Positions 1 to 13,400 of a DNA stretch of 64,000 nt are shown here, piece by piece. The notes under the pieces are model-generated. The model searched no databases. It saw nothing but the letters and a program-made list of their open reading frames with translations, and was not told the origin of the DNA. The position numbers were made by a program, and so were the translations under genes. Origin of the DNA: Zonotrichia leucophrys gambelii (taxonomy: Eukaryota; Chordata; Aves; Passeriformes; Passerellidae); NCBI RefSeq assembly GCF_028769735.1, contig NC_088170.1, positions 44,684,585 through 44,748,584 of the forward strand, written 5' to 3'. Position 1 is the stretch's first letter; the number at the start of each line of letters is the position of its first letter.

Positions 1-3000
1 TGAACTTCAGAATTATCTCAAAATATTTCACTTGTTATTTCACTGGGGAGAAAACCTCCTTATCAAACAGTTTTCTCTTCTGAATATTGCTAGACCTTAC
101 TTCTTTTGTATATTATATTGTTGAGACACAGACAGAGCCAAGTGCTCATGAGAAGCCTCATGATTTTAACATGAAATAAAATCTCATTGAAGCAGACATA
201 TAGTCAGAACAAGAGGTAAAGAAATTGTTAATAACATTATTGCAACTGATAAGTGCTTAGCAGCCCATGAAAATATTGACAGGGCCTTGAAAATATTGAC
301 AGGAGAGGAATTATATTCCCAAAGTAAAAAGAAGTAAAGAACATGAGCTGGTAAACCAGACTGGAATCAGTGAACCAATAGGAAATATTCTACAACTATT
401 AAAAGGCTTGAATGTCCCTGTCAAAATAAAGGTTTTTAAAGCAGTAAAGAAAGATAAATTTTGGACTGAACTCTTGCAAAAAAACCCTGCTTATGGAATG
501 GTGATGAAAAATGCCTGAACATAACACATTCAAACACCATAATGTACTCCAAGCCAGTCAAATAGTAGCTTTCTTAGTTATGCAGACTTATTTTGTTTTC
601 AAAAACAGATTAAGAGACCAGCCATATTTTAACCTGGAATAATTCACTGTGAAAATTAAAACCAATTGCTACCCTAAACCTGATCTTAGACATTCACAAT
701 TTTCTTTTTGTTTGCTTTTTGCTCTGTAGATTTTAGGATTGTTTAGAAATTTTGAGAAAAAAAATATTCTTGGTTCAACAGCAGGGGAATATCTGAATGA
801 TATTTGAAAGTTATGGACTTTATTGACTGACTCCTATCATCTGATTCAACTTCAAGGGCTGATTTATCATGACTTATTCTAAGATTGATTTATCCTATAA
901 ACCAAATACTCAGGGAAATAAGTTTGTCCTTGGAAGTGGTTAGTCTGAATACTTGGGAGCCTAGTTATTGCTGATACACACTTTCAGTCCTTGCAGAGAG
1001 AAAATGTAATGAATGATGGTCTATTCTTCCTTGGGGAATAAAAGTACTATGTGTGGAATGTTCGAAAATCTTTTAAAGACAATATGGAATATTAAAAGGT
1101 TAAATGATATTCAGGCAAAGCAGTTATAAAGAACATTATTTAAAAAAGTTTCCCATCTGTAAAACCAAACTACCCACAAAAAAAAGAAAACAACCTAGAA
1201 ACTATGGATATCTTTTCAGTTCTGGAATTCAAATATAAATGGATTACAAATAAATAAATAAATGAATCACACAGCAGTTTAGGAAGTTGGAGATTAACTG
1301 GATTTATGGCAAATCAGTAAAGCAGAACAAACTCTAAGATAAATGTAACAAAGCACTCTAAAAGGCACCAAGGCAGACCAGTCGCTGGCTGAAAACCTTG
1401 AGAGAAAATAGGTGTTTTAGCAATCCCACCAGCCAGGAATAGAAAATGACAAAAGAGAGCTAGTTCAGAAGAAATATGAGCATTTCAGACGATTTTATAG
1501 AGCATTACATACTAGAGATAACACACTTATTCAACAGGATCTTGTGAGAAGGAGAAATTTCCTTTTCCCGGAAGGGAAACAAAGGCTTCTGGGCCTATAG
1601 AGACTGAAAGAACTGCTGATTACAGGGCCCCGTTACAGGGGCAAGCAGGGGCCTTAGTAATTGTTGGTGCATTAGGGAGTCTATTTCCACGAGAACATCC
1701 AAGCTAATCAAGATTTGTTTCAGGCTAACACAGCAGATGTTCAGGTTCGGACACTCCTAAGCCATGCGCGTGGTCTAACAACCCTTGATGTAGCCAGCGC
1801 ACAAACCAGGGTGAGGGCTGGTCAGGAGTAATCAGAATCCTCTGACAGAAGGTGAGCTTTTGCACTCCCAGTCTTCACAAGGTATTTTGGTTTTTGGCAA
1901 GATGGAAAGGTGCTTTCCTGTGTTTCTGTAGGTTAGGGAGGGAATCCAGGGAGTGATGTTCTTTGTTGCTGCCAGTGCTGGCATTGGCAAGGCATCTCTG
2001 ACCACCTAGAAGCCCTCAAAACAAAGGAATGATAGTCAGAGCAGACACAGAACATTTGACAGCTCTGTTGAGCTGATATTTGTACACCCTCCTTCTGAAA
2101 GATGAGTATATTCCAAGTGTGTGGGCTTAGTACTGCCCTGGGAAATAGAGAGCTAAATGTCAGTTGGGAATCCTAGTATCTGTGAGACCTGTTGCTCTGT
2201 AAAGCGTGTTATTAGCTTAGATGGGTAACAGTGAAATAAATTTTTTAAAAGGTACATTAATCCTTGAGAACATTGTGTGTTTTAAAGCAATTTTTGTATT
2301 CAGGTTGCGTAAAAGTCCAAAAGTTCTTAAATTAGGCAGTACAGAGAATTTTAACTGGGGAGAAAGGCTACTGTCGAAGTGTATGCACTCCAAAAATTTA
2401 ATTTTCTACTTCCATGTTCACATACATTTTTATCCCAGACAACACAACAAGGATTCAACACGGTGCTGGCCCGAAAGCAGGGTACAAGGATTTGCATATC
2501 ACTACTAAATAGGCTTTCCAAGGTAGGCAACCTTGCAATTTAACACACAGCGCTGTATCACCATGCAGTTTGGGTGAAACATGCTACAAAACAGCATGAA
2601 AGCTTATTCAGAGATGTGGATTAAAATGAGAAAAAAAAAGTGTGTGGAAATGATTTGCATTACTGACTTTTGAAAGAGACATAAATTCACACCAACAAAT
2701 CCCTTTCCTAAGGTTATTTTAAGATTCCTAGATAAATATGAGAAATTGTAACTCGCTCCTTATTTACCACTATAGCTGAAAACAAGGAATTTGTCTTTAA
2801 ACACCCTCCAGTATTTATTTCTCATTGACTAGCTGAGCTAGCCACCCAGTTCAATCAACTTTTTGGAGAGGAAAAATACTTGCTACCTTACCAAGAAAAC
2901 AGTAATAATCTTTGTATTTTATGCACATTTGTAAAAAATCTAAAGCAAACAGGGAATCAATTCAGGTGATTGAGCGAAGGGATATGTAGTACTGTAGGCT

Positions 3001-3060
3001 GTAATATTTTTAATATTCCAACTGTATCTTTGAGGAAAAAATGATTTATTTCTTTTAATG
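1..3060. other. AT-rich non-coding stretch
   Basis: No gene or recognised interspersed repeat is seen. The stretch has a partial tandem duplication of about 20 bp at 269-304 (the core TGAAAATATTGACAGG occurs twice), a short (AAAT)n run at 1248-1263, and a patch around 1560-1870 with more CpG dinucleotides than its surroundings. Two copies of the octamer ATTTGCAT lie at 2490-2497 and 2653-2660. Reading frames are short and scattered. Confidence 0.6.
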
Positions 3061-3255
3061 CCCATGTATATTTTAGCCCTTGTTAAATGCATGGGTGGCT
3101 GGGGAGGTGCTGGTAGCACACCCACTGGAGTTCTGGCTGCAGCTGAGCAGAGCTGGTGCAGCACCAGCGCTGTCCCCCCGGCTTTCCACACCTCCACTGC
3201 CTCCCCGGTGGGCTGGGGTGTAGCAGGTAAAGGTCTGGGAGGGGACACAAATTGA
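3061..3255. other. GC-rich patch of unknown origin
   Basis: About 190 bp are visibly GC-rich, with several C and G runs and a few CpGs, inside DNA that is otherwise AT-rich. Both strands carry short open frames here (65 codons plus, about 100 codons minus), as GC-rich DNA tends to by chance. I do not recognise a protein domain or a repeat family. It could be a diverged retroelement fragment, a non-coding exon or a small regulatory island. Confidence 0.4.
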
Positions 3256-6200
3256 CCAAAGGGATTTTCTATACCATGAGATGTCAGCTCAGATATAAAA
3301 GCAAAGAAAATGTGGAGGAAGGGGGGAGATTCCTAGGAAGTGGCCAGACAGTGAATGCTGATGGAAAGTCAAGAATAAAATATTTTTCTTCTCTTTGTTT
3401 ATGCATACACAAACTTTCACTTTTACTTTGGTAAACTGCCAGGCCAGCCATTCAGAGGAGCCCTGGTGTGTGGTGGCACAGACATTGAGCACGCAGAATG
3501 GCATGAGTCGTCACCTAGCAGAGAGAAATCACCTGGATGCATTGTGCTACCCTGAGATTTGCTTTTAATATATCATGATTGTTATATTAAACTCTTCTCT
3601 GTGGACTCAGCTCGCAGGTCAACCTCTGCCATCCGTGACAGACAGTGATGTGGGAATTTCATTGCTTATTGAGGAAAGTGCCAATACACTGTTATGTGTA
3701 TACATCTAAATGGAGATCTTCTCTTTTATGTAAGGATAAAAAAAAATGGTAAATTCAAAATGCTGTTGCCCTGAAGTATCACAGCAGATCAGAAAAGAGG
3801 TCATTGAGACAGAGGAAACTTAAACATTTTAAGACAACACGAGAAAAATAAATTGATGCAAACCAAGTTATGTCATTAGGATTTCTCACACTGACTATTG
3901 GATTCAAGCAGGAATAGGAAATCAATGAGAACATTCCAGTGGAGAATGCACTTATGGTCAAAGAATAATTTTCTTTCAGAGCTGGATTTTAGTAGCTAAA
4001 TTTCTAGTTTCCAACATTTACAATTATTACTTCTTAATTTGCATGAATGTTTTTACATGCAAAAAATTTGTTCCTAAAACTCTCTGCAAACAGTAACAGT
4101 GAGGCATTATTTAGAAATATATTAATTTTGGTGTCTATCTAAATGTTAACATTTTCAGCAGTGGAGCTATGGTCTGAATTTAGAGGATTAAGCACTTTTC
4201 TCTGTACAAAATGGCTTTGACTAATTCAAAGGTTATCCTCCCATATCAATGTGATTGGCTTCATTAACATTATACCATCGATTTCTTGTCATTGCACAGG
4301 GTTAGAGTCGAAAATCATGTGGAGTTTCAAAACACCTGCTGTATGGGCTCATCAAGCCATGATGATGGTTTGTTTTTTTTGACTCCTTGATGCTTTTATG
4401 TTCATAGAAATCAATTTAGTTTCTGACTATAGCTTTTATTTTGTTTCTGCATGAATGCAATTCCAGTCTTAAAAGCAGAGATTTGCAATTACTGTATTCA
4501 AAAGCCTTGATGTGCATTCAAAACACTGCTTCAAATTAAGTTTACCAGTAGGTACATTCATAGGAATAACTGATTTGAATGACTATTGCAGAATTACAAG
4601 AGAAGATGTATTTTTAAAACTCCATTATTAGTAGAATTAAGGTTTGTGGCCTTAGTTCAGGAAATCATTGAAAAAAAATTACAAAATTTCATAAAAACTC
4701 CCCAAGTCCACTAACATAATCTGTCTTTAAGAGCAAAATTAACAGTAAAAATTCCAGAAGTGTTTTCATGTTTATCAATGCACTGTTAAGCCAGCAATTA
4801 AATTAGAGTATGTTTCTTTTTCCTTGAAAAACTTCAGAAGCCTGGGGTTTTTTTTGGGTACTGAAATACTGACAGTAAGGAGTGCTTTGTGGTAAAATAC
4901 AGGGACTAAAATATTTTCAGAATTAGTGTGTTCAGCTTGGAGAGCTCTGTTATTTAATGTGCTAGAAAGTTGTGCAATTCTGAAATGTTTTTTTCTTGAC
5001 AGATTTGGTCTAAATAAAAATAGATTTATTTTATGAGGTTTTGTTTTGGTTGCAGGGATGTCATTTTGTCATGTAGCTTTAAATTAGATAACAATTACCT
5101 GTTCCTTTTAGACAAATCTAATAAAACTACATTTAACATATCAATGATCAATTTTTCTGTAGTAATGTAATTACAAAAAAATTATCATGGTATTTAGCCA
5201 ATCTATATAAAAAGCAAAAAAAAAAAGTTATTCCCTTAGTGGTTTTCAGTCATGTATTATAAAGAAGAAATCCCTTCAGTTTGAGATAAAAACGTATTTT
5301 GTTCTCTTGTGACTATTGAATGCTACAATAGCTCCCTTACACAGTAGGACAGTGCCCTTTGTAAGCACATTATCCCACAAAGGAAAGCTGCCTTCAATTT
5401 TATTCTGTCAGGCAAATCTCTACAAGTATTCCCATTTTCCTGAAGGTAGAAGCAATTCTGCAGATACAGTCCTACCTCAAGTAGATTAATCAGGGGAAGA
5501 GCATTTGAATGAATCCCTGTGGGAGCTTTTCAATACTCAGATGCCCTTTTTAGGTAGCTCAAGAGGAGAAAAGCATGTCCTTCATTCCTCTGTAAAATGA
5601 GTATGTTGATATGAACTTCAGTGATGGACAGTGAGAATTAATGTAATTAAAGCTTAGAGTGCTTGGATGTAGGATTCTGGAAAAGAATGAATCATTATTA
5701 TCACATGCATTAAAAATAATTATGAGGAACTATGGCAAATTTCTACCAGTTTCCATGTTAGTATTTCCACGTTGATTTTGCTGTGATTCCTTACAAAGAA
5801 AGATGTAGTGAGTAATACTGCAGTACTGAAGAGTGGCAGATTATTAACAACTTTCTCAACTTTCTTCCCTTTTTATTTCTGACATTTTTAATGAAAAGAA
5901 AATATTTTTTAAAATTATATGGGGTGTTTTTGGTGCATGGTTTTATTTTTTTTTTTTTTGGTAAGGTTATATTTTTTTCCTTCGCTTTCAGTTTGAGCCT
6001 GTCTCTCCCCAGGATTTTGTAACACATATAAAAAGAAGGTGTCAAAATACATATGTACATATGTTTAGGTTTGAAGAATCTACTAGTGTATATCCTTATG
6101 TTCTGAAAGTGCTCCTGAATAATTTTTCTTCAAGCTTGTGGTCCTTGAACAAAGGATTACATACATTAGAGATGTATTTTCTCTCATGTGGATTGGAAGG

Positions 6201-7435
6201 AGGAAATGCCATTAAAGTTAAAGGAGGTAGAAGACCATATGTGAAGAAGAAAACATCCCCAAGGAGGTAATAAAGATGTTCCGTTTTCTGCCTATATAAA
6301 ATGTCAGAGCCATCTAGAACTAATCTTACTTACTATTTTGAGGAAAAAAAGCTTGAAAAACTGCTGGAGAGTGAAAATGCAAGATTTCATCTGTATGCTT
6401 AGGTGTAACTAGAGAACAAATGTATAATTTAAATGGTGTTTAATCCACATGTGGTACATGCTTGTGCAAAACAAGATCAGAAAAGCCACAAGCACAATGT
6501 CATGGAAAACTAGGCATTATGGAGAGCAGCCATGCTTGAGAAAAAAGGGAGGCAATGCAACTACTCCCATTAATCAGGGAAATCCATCTATGTTTATGTT
6601 CATTCCCATGGTATCAGCCAATGTGTGTTTCTCATTCAGAACATGCATGTAAGATTGATGTTTATTTGATGAATAGTTCATTATAAATCAGCAAACTTTT
6701 CAGAGACACACAATGTTTCTGGATTACTCTCTCTGCCACTGACACTCTATTGCAGGGTTGAAAACTTTTATATTTGTCATGTTCCCTTCTTGAGAGATGG
6801 ATCTGCAGTGTTAACAATATTTTATCTCTAATTCCTTCAGTAAAATAGCATGGGCATCAGGCCATCTCAGCCAATTAAATATCTATTAATTTGGACCTTA
6901 CACACTCCTAGAATATCACTTCTGGACCAATGCCATTTAAATGGGTACCTTAGAAAAGACTCAACAGAAACAAGAATGTATACAGAAGGCTTTGAAATGG
7001 ATTGTGCTGTTTCCCTGATGGGGAAAATGGCATTTTAACTTCTTAGATCTTAAATAAATGTCAGATCTCACAAAATACAGTTTTTCTCTCCTCACTTCAG
7101 ATAGGACTGTGGACCTTCCCCATCTGTGAAGGAACTGAAGGTGGAAGGACAGAGGAGATGAAGAGTGTCATATGCACATGCTTTCCCAGGAGCTGGTTAG
7201 GATTGCTTTTGGAGAAGGGAAAAGAATTTATATTACCAGTCCTTTCCCTACTCAAAGCTTTGAAAAGGAAGTAAGGGACAGTCTGTCACATCTGAACAAA
7301 ATATTCCATCTCCCAAACTATCTTCAGACTGCTAGTTAAATGAAGCATTTGCAAACCATATTTCATCACTCAAGAGATTGTATTTTGTCTCCTAATTTTC
7401 CATCCTATTTGATAAAGTTTATTTTTCCCTTGCAG
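3256..7435. other. AT-rich non-coding stretch
   Basis: No gene or repeat family is recognised. Part of it (about 4020-4660 and 5080-5260) is rich in homeodomain-type ATTA/TAAT cores and reads like a conserved non-coding element. That is an impression from composition only, and no alignment was possible. Open frames are all under 90 codons. Confidence 0.5.
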
Positions 7436-7477
7436 CCACCCTCTGGGACAATTTTACTGAGGATGCACAAATGAAAG
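7436..7477 (+). other. Possible 42-bp exon-like segment
   Basis: A pyrimidine-rich stretch ending TTTTTCCCTTGCAG (AG at 7434-7435) is followed by 42 bp and then a donor-like AAAG|GTAGGT (GT at 7478-7479). The 42 bp are open in one frame (codons from 7438, reading T-L-W-D-N-F-T-E-D-A-Q-M-K) with phase-1 borders on both sides. The other two frames contain a stop. I do not recognise the peptide, and no neighbouring exon was found. Such acceptor/donor pairs occur by chance, so this is only a candidate. Confidence 0.15.
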
Positions 7478-10400
7478 GTAGGTCCTGGGAAGAATCCTGC
7501 CCAAGAATGCACTCCTGCTTTTCAGCATCCAGATCACTGATGATAGTTTAATGCAGGTTTTTTTCTGACTTTCTTTTTCTTTTCTTTCCAAGTGTCACCT
7601 CTCCTCATTGACAGACGTGTGTTCTACGTCAATCAACATCCCTGGTGTAGGTTGTCATGTTATTATGTTAGTGATACATTTGGTCCTCAGCAACTGCCTG
7701 TGAGAATAAATGTATTTTAAAGTTTGTTTGCAAATATATTTGCACCTGCTGTATTCACATAATAATTTTGAAAAACATTTCAGAAGGTGTGTTTGAATCT
7801 GAGGCTAGCATGAGGTCAAGTGAGTGATTTCTTTCTGTACATCTCCATGTTCTCTGACTTCCCAAGCTGACCATTTGTGAAGAAACCTGGATGATCTTTC
7901 TTGTGCAGTAAGTTCTTTCTTATTGCATACCTTTTCTTGTTAGAAAATTAGGATTAGAACAACCAACCAACATTGACTTTTCTTGCCATTGGTGTCTAGG
8001 GCAATCTTGAAACATAGCTAAACCCTTACTGTGCTCTGACAATCTGTTTAATGCAACAGCTGACTATTGCAGTATTATAACTCCAATTCATTGTACAAGT
8101 ACATGAATTCCAAGTACATTGCTTATAAAACAGTGATGAGCTACTGCATTTCAGCTTTAACATATGCCAAAGAGAAATAAGGCAACATTGGAAACATTAT
8201 ATATTATTTTTGACTCATTAAAGATTTTGTTCCATCTTCCTACTTTCTGAAAAAAAAAATTAAAGAACTTTCTACTTCATAATGCAACAAGAAGATAGAA
8301 TCTATATGATTTATGCTCACCTTATATGAGAGGACAGTAAACTATCACAAAACGGCAATATGAAATTTACATAAGTGAATCAACCTCTCTTGCATTTGAA
8401 GGTAAAATCATACAGCAGAATCAAGCAACAAATAAGGGGAACATACTTTATTGACAGAACCAAGTCATCATTCTAATAAAACATTTCTTATGATGATTTT
8501 CTTGAGATGATAACAGACTCTTCAGTCTTATAAAACAAAATAAGTACTAATAAACATGAATTTGAGGAAACAGTTCCAAGAGAAAAGCCCACTTACCTTC
8601 CTAGTTTGTCCAAGTTTTTCCAGCACAAGCTCATGTTTGAAGGTGAGCTATGTGCAGTTTTGTGCCCCATAAGCTATTTAGTGTCCCAATTAGTGACATT
8701 GCTGGCTTTTTTGGTTATTGAAACTAAACTTCGAATACATTTTTGAGGACTTTAGGTGCTTAAAGAGCTCTGTTTTCTGTTCTTCATTTTAATAAAATGA
8801 TTAAGTGCATTCAAAATTTTATTACTCTATTAACAAAACCATTTTTTCTCTTCTATCTCAAAGGCCAAGCACTCCACATTATCCTACCTTTATTTCTATT
8901 ATAAAAATGGCAAGCCTTTTCAAAGTCTGTTTTTGTTTGTTGTTAGGAGTGTTAACAATGTAAATAACAATGCTTTACTTAGTCATCATTTTTTGAATTT
9001 ATATTGTGAAAATGCCTATCGGGGTAGTCTAAGCTCTTTTGTCACATAACCACTGTCTTTTGTTTAACAATTTAATAGTTGTTTGCAAACATATATCAAT
9101 TAAGCATTGCAAGGCTCCTTTAAGGGAGACATGGTAAGAAGCACTATCCTTATTGTATAAATATTAAAGAGGTTTCTACTTGTTGAAAGTCACACAGCAA
9201 TTTAGTTCTAGATGTGGAATTAGAAATTAATTGTCCTGTGTTCCAATGATTCTTTCACTATTAATTTCTTCAAGTATGATGGTGCTAATAAATAACAAAT
9301 TAAATACACAACAGATAGCTGATACCATGGACAATCAGATTGTTAGTATCCGTCCTTGGCTGCTTTTTAGTACAGAGGTTAATTCAAATGGGCTGCTTTG
9401 GGTAACAAATACCAATAAGGGTTATGTTCTCTTCTCAGTATGTGTTTGTAAGTCTCAGTAATGATAATGGAAGTTATGTGCCTGCAGGAGAATGAAAGAA
9501 GAATTTATCTATCATGTCAATGATCCATGAAGTCAGAAGAAATTATGTAGTCTACTACAAAGGCACTGAAGGAGTCATTATAGCCTATTAGGTAAAAATT
9601 GTGTTTTTTAAAAGTCTCTGCATAGAATATGCATGTGGCTAATAAACTATAAAGCTCAGATGGAGCCCTTGTATTATTATTGAATAACTGCGCTTCAAGA
9701 TGGTGATCTTCAGCCGAGTATCCAGATGATGTTTTCAGGAGGATGAATGTGTTATGCCACAGTGCTGATGGCTGTGCAACAGGCCTGTGCATTGGAGTGT
9801 GCTTGTAGCACCCTGCATGGGCACAGGTGACAGGAGCCTTGCAAAAACTTCTGGGTTCTTTTGACAGAACCAATAAGTGGCCTGGAACAAAAACGCACAT
9901 TCAGGAAGACAATCTTTAAAAAGAAGGTCAACATTTTGTTTGGAATCATGATCTGCTGCATAGCCAGGGAAGAGAAAATAAGGAGCCTTGAAGTGTGACT
10001 AGACTTCCATTGTCCAAAAGTTGGAACACTCTTCTAGCTGCATATATATATCAAAGGGTTTTTCCCTTTCTAACTACCTTTAGGATCCCAGCCCTTTAGA
10101 ATACCTGCAAAACAACCAAGACAAATGGGATGTCACAAGTTGGTAAGTAACTTGGCTGAATTTATGCAGCTGAGTCAAGAGCAGCAGAGTTCAGAATAAA
10201 ATCCAGGTTTTTCCACATCTGGTTTGTTGCTTCAATCCATGGATCTCATTGTTTTTTTAGTTCCTGAAGATTGTCCCTATCTCACATTATCTCCAAATGA
10301 AACTGTTCTTTTCTTTACTGTGCCTTATTTATTATGTGCGTGAAATAGTGCAGTAACTCTAGAAACATTATGGGAAAGAACCTTATCTGTGCGTTTTTAA

Positions 10401-13400
10401 TGTGCTAACTACTGCAAAAAGGAGATGCTTGCTTCTTTCTTTGGATACATCATTGAGATTCAGCATAATTGTATCTGGGACAAATTTTATCTCTGGGGGA
10501 AGGGGTAAGTATCTCTTTAGAAGTTCAAAACCAAACATCTTTGCAACATGAAAATATTGTGATATGTGATGTGGAAATAGCTTATTTCTCAGCAGCTGGC
10601 ACGATAGATGAGAATAACGAAAGAACTCTTTTCTATGTATTTTCTATATCTATGGGAAGGAAAGGACCTGTATTAACAGCTTCCTACTTATTTGGCATGG
10701 AAGTAATTTTTTTAAAGCCAGTTGAAAAGCATATACTAGTGGCTGCTATGGAGGCACAGTCTTTCCAGCATCTGAAAGCCCATAGTATTTGCTATTTAAA
10801 TAATTTTTTATCAATTATATCTAGCTGCTAGTTTGTTACTGTTAGCTGGTTGAACCTAAGTGTTTCTGTAAGTGTATTGGAAATCCAGAGAAAATATGGA
10901 GGCAGTTGCTTTTTTCAAAGTGTGGATCTCTTACACATTTCTGATGCAGTTTGTAAAAGGTTTAATTCTATCTAATTCTATCAAATCCTTGGCAAAATAA
11001 ATGTGTAGGGTTAATTTTCACCAAAACATGTGTGCCAATGTACTTAATGGTAGTCTAGCATGGCTGTGTGAAGAAAGCTTTATCAGTACCAAACCAAACC
11101 AGTACAAAAGCAGTACAAACCAAAGGTTCAAAACCAAAAACGTCACTTGGATTTATCTGCTCTGGCAAAAGAGCTAATTGATGCAATACATTTAGAGATA
11201 TAGTGATTAATTTTGAAATGTATGCTTTTTAACATTTGAAATCTAAAATGTATTCTTGTCTCATTACATTTTGCAGAAGACTTGACATTAAATTCAGCCA
11301 GAATGCATGAAACCTATAGGTAGTGTTTCTGATCTGAGATTGGCAAAGTATTATTTTGTTAATATAATAGATTTCACCTCTTCAAATCTGCACTTCTTTT
11401 TCTCATTTCAGCTGAGATTTAGGCAGTTTTGCTCTGTGAGACTCATCAGATCCATAATGGAACAAATGGAAGCTTGGTAATGACTTACCTAAACAAGTGT
11501 TGCGCCCTCATCATCCCAGGTTAATATATCTATGACAAAGTGACTGCACAACCACCTAGAAATGTGATGCATTATCTGAGAAAAATTTTTAGATTCAAAC
11601 TGACGTGATGAAGGAAAAGATGGAGGGCAGGCAAGAGAGTAGAACTGTATCAGCATGGAGGAAGGAAAGAAGGATAGGAGGAAGGTGATAAGGAGACAGA
11701 AATTGATGAATAAGGACATGAAGGAATTAATGAAGCTTGACTGGAAAGAGGATGAAAATAGTTTATCAGGATATAAGGACCTTCAGAGTTTTAATTCTGT
11801 TTTCTGGTTCTTGTGTTTAGAAAATTTATATTTAGGACCTGAGATCTTACACAGCAATTAAGGCAGTAGCTGAAGTTTTAGCTGCTTCTGTAGGGGGATC
11901 CTGGAGTCTTTTTTCTCAAATGCAAAGGTGAAATCCAGAACACTTCCATGTGAGGAAAGATCGTGGGTTAACTTTGAACACAATTTTTACAATTATTTAT
12001 GAAGTAATGCTTTAATACAATAATTTCTAACTTGTTATTGAAGGCTTCTTTTAAAGGAATATTGCTATGCATATATTATTTTTGTTCACTTAGTATTAAG
12101 AGTTCTCCCCCTTTCAGTGTTCATATTGTGGCCACCTGCAAAAAATAGGGACTTGCCTGTTTAGCCAGCAGCCAGATTTAAAGTGAGTTATCAAGCCATT
12201 ACAAAAAATCCCAAACATTTTTGGGCCCATGACCTGGAAATCTTGAAGAGATGTACAGACTGAGTAGGATACCTGTATGTGGGATGCAGAGAATATATTG
12301 TCCTAGTTTACAGGTTGCCCATTAATTAGGACTAGAGCAGTTTTAGGCTAATCAATGCTTAGTTTTCATCCAGTCTGTTTTATTAAGTTGGACTGCTACA
12401 CATGAAATTACACTGACATAATTTCAAGGAAAAAGTTTAATAATATTTAAATAAGATGAAAGGCAAAAAGAATGTTTGTCTGCTAGACTTATTGGAATAC
12501 TTATCATGATGCCTTGTTTAGTTCTTTTTTTTCCCTAAGTACATAAGAACTGTTCATAAAACTTCATGTTTCTAAAAGTACAGATTAAAACACAGGCAAA
12601 ATATACCTACCAATATTCTACACATAAACCAACTCAACAAAAAGTAATGTGCTTATGAATTTAAATCTTCCAACAGTCATCAGCTGCATATCAGTCATGA
12701 CAGCAAATGCCATATCTCCCTGAATCACTATCATGCATTTGGAAATTGCTGTAATTTATCAAAGCTGCAATACAAGTCAAGTTTTGGCAATAAATGACGT
12801 TTGAGGGTATCTGATCTCTATTCACAGCATGTTTCATTCAATATCAACCAAAGACAGTGACTCTTTCCTGTTAGTACTACAGCTTTTGAAAGGCAAAGGA
12901 GAAATCAGCAGAATATAAACTGATACGTTTGGCTGGGCTTTGGTACTACATCAAATTTTCTTTTGCCTTTACTTCCCCTATCTGAAATGGCCATAACACA
13001 GTAGTCTGTATTCCCTGTCATAACATGCAATCTGCCCCAGTGAATCACTGCATATTTGAGAACAAACCACAAATACATTTTCATTAGAATAATTCATATC
13101 CTCCCAAAACATCAATTTGGAAGAGAAACAGATCTCTTCAATATTCTACTCTACATTTTTGATGTGGTCATTACCCTTGGATGATGTTATTCTTTGTCTT
13201 GTTTATTCTTTTTTTATTGCATAATTTAAAGAATAAATTTTAAAAAGCACTAAGGAGTAGTACAAGTGTAGTAATTTTCTGAAGTGATCTCTTTAGATTG
13301 TACAATGGGACTAGGAAAGAATTACCTTATTTTGGAAAAAGTACATTAATCAGAAAGCTCTCCTAATTGCCCTATTTTTAGAAAGGGTACTGGGGCTAAC

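Noticed and set aside
9517..9900. 127-codon minus-strand frame, the longest outside simple repeats
   Set aside because: No recognisable domain or splice context, and the length is near the chance maximum for 64 kb.
10469..10831. 120-codon plus-strand frame
   Set aside because: Composition looks random, no domain is recognised, and it shares no features with the neighbouring frame at 9517-9900.
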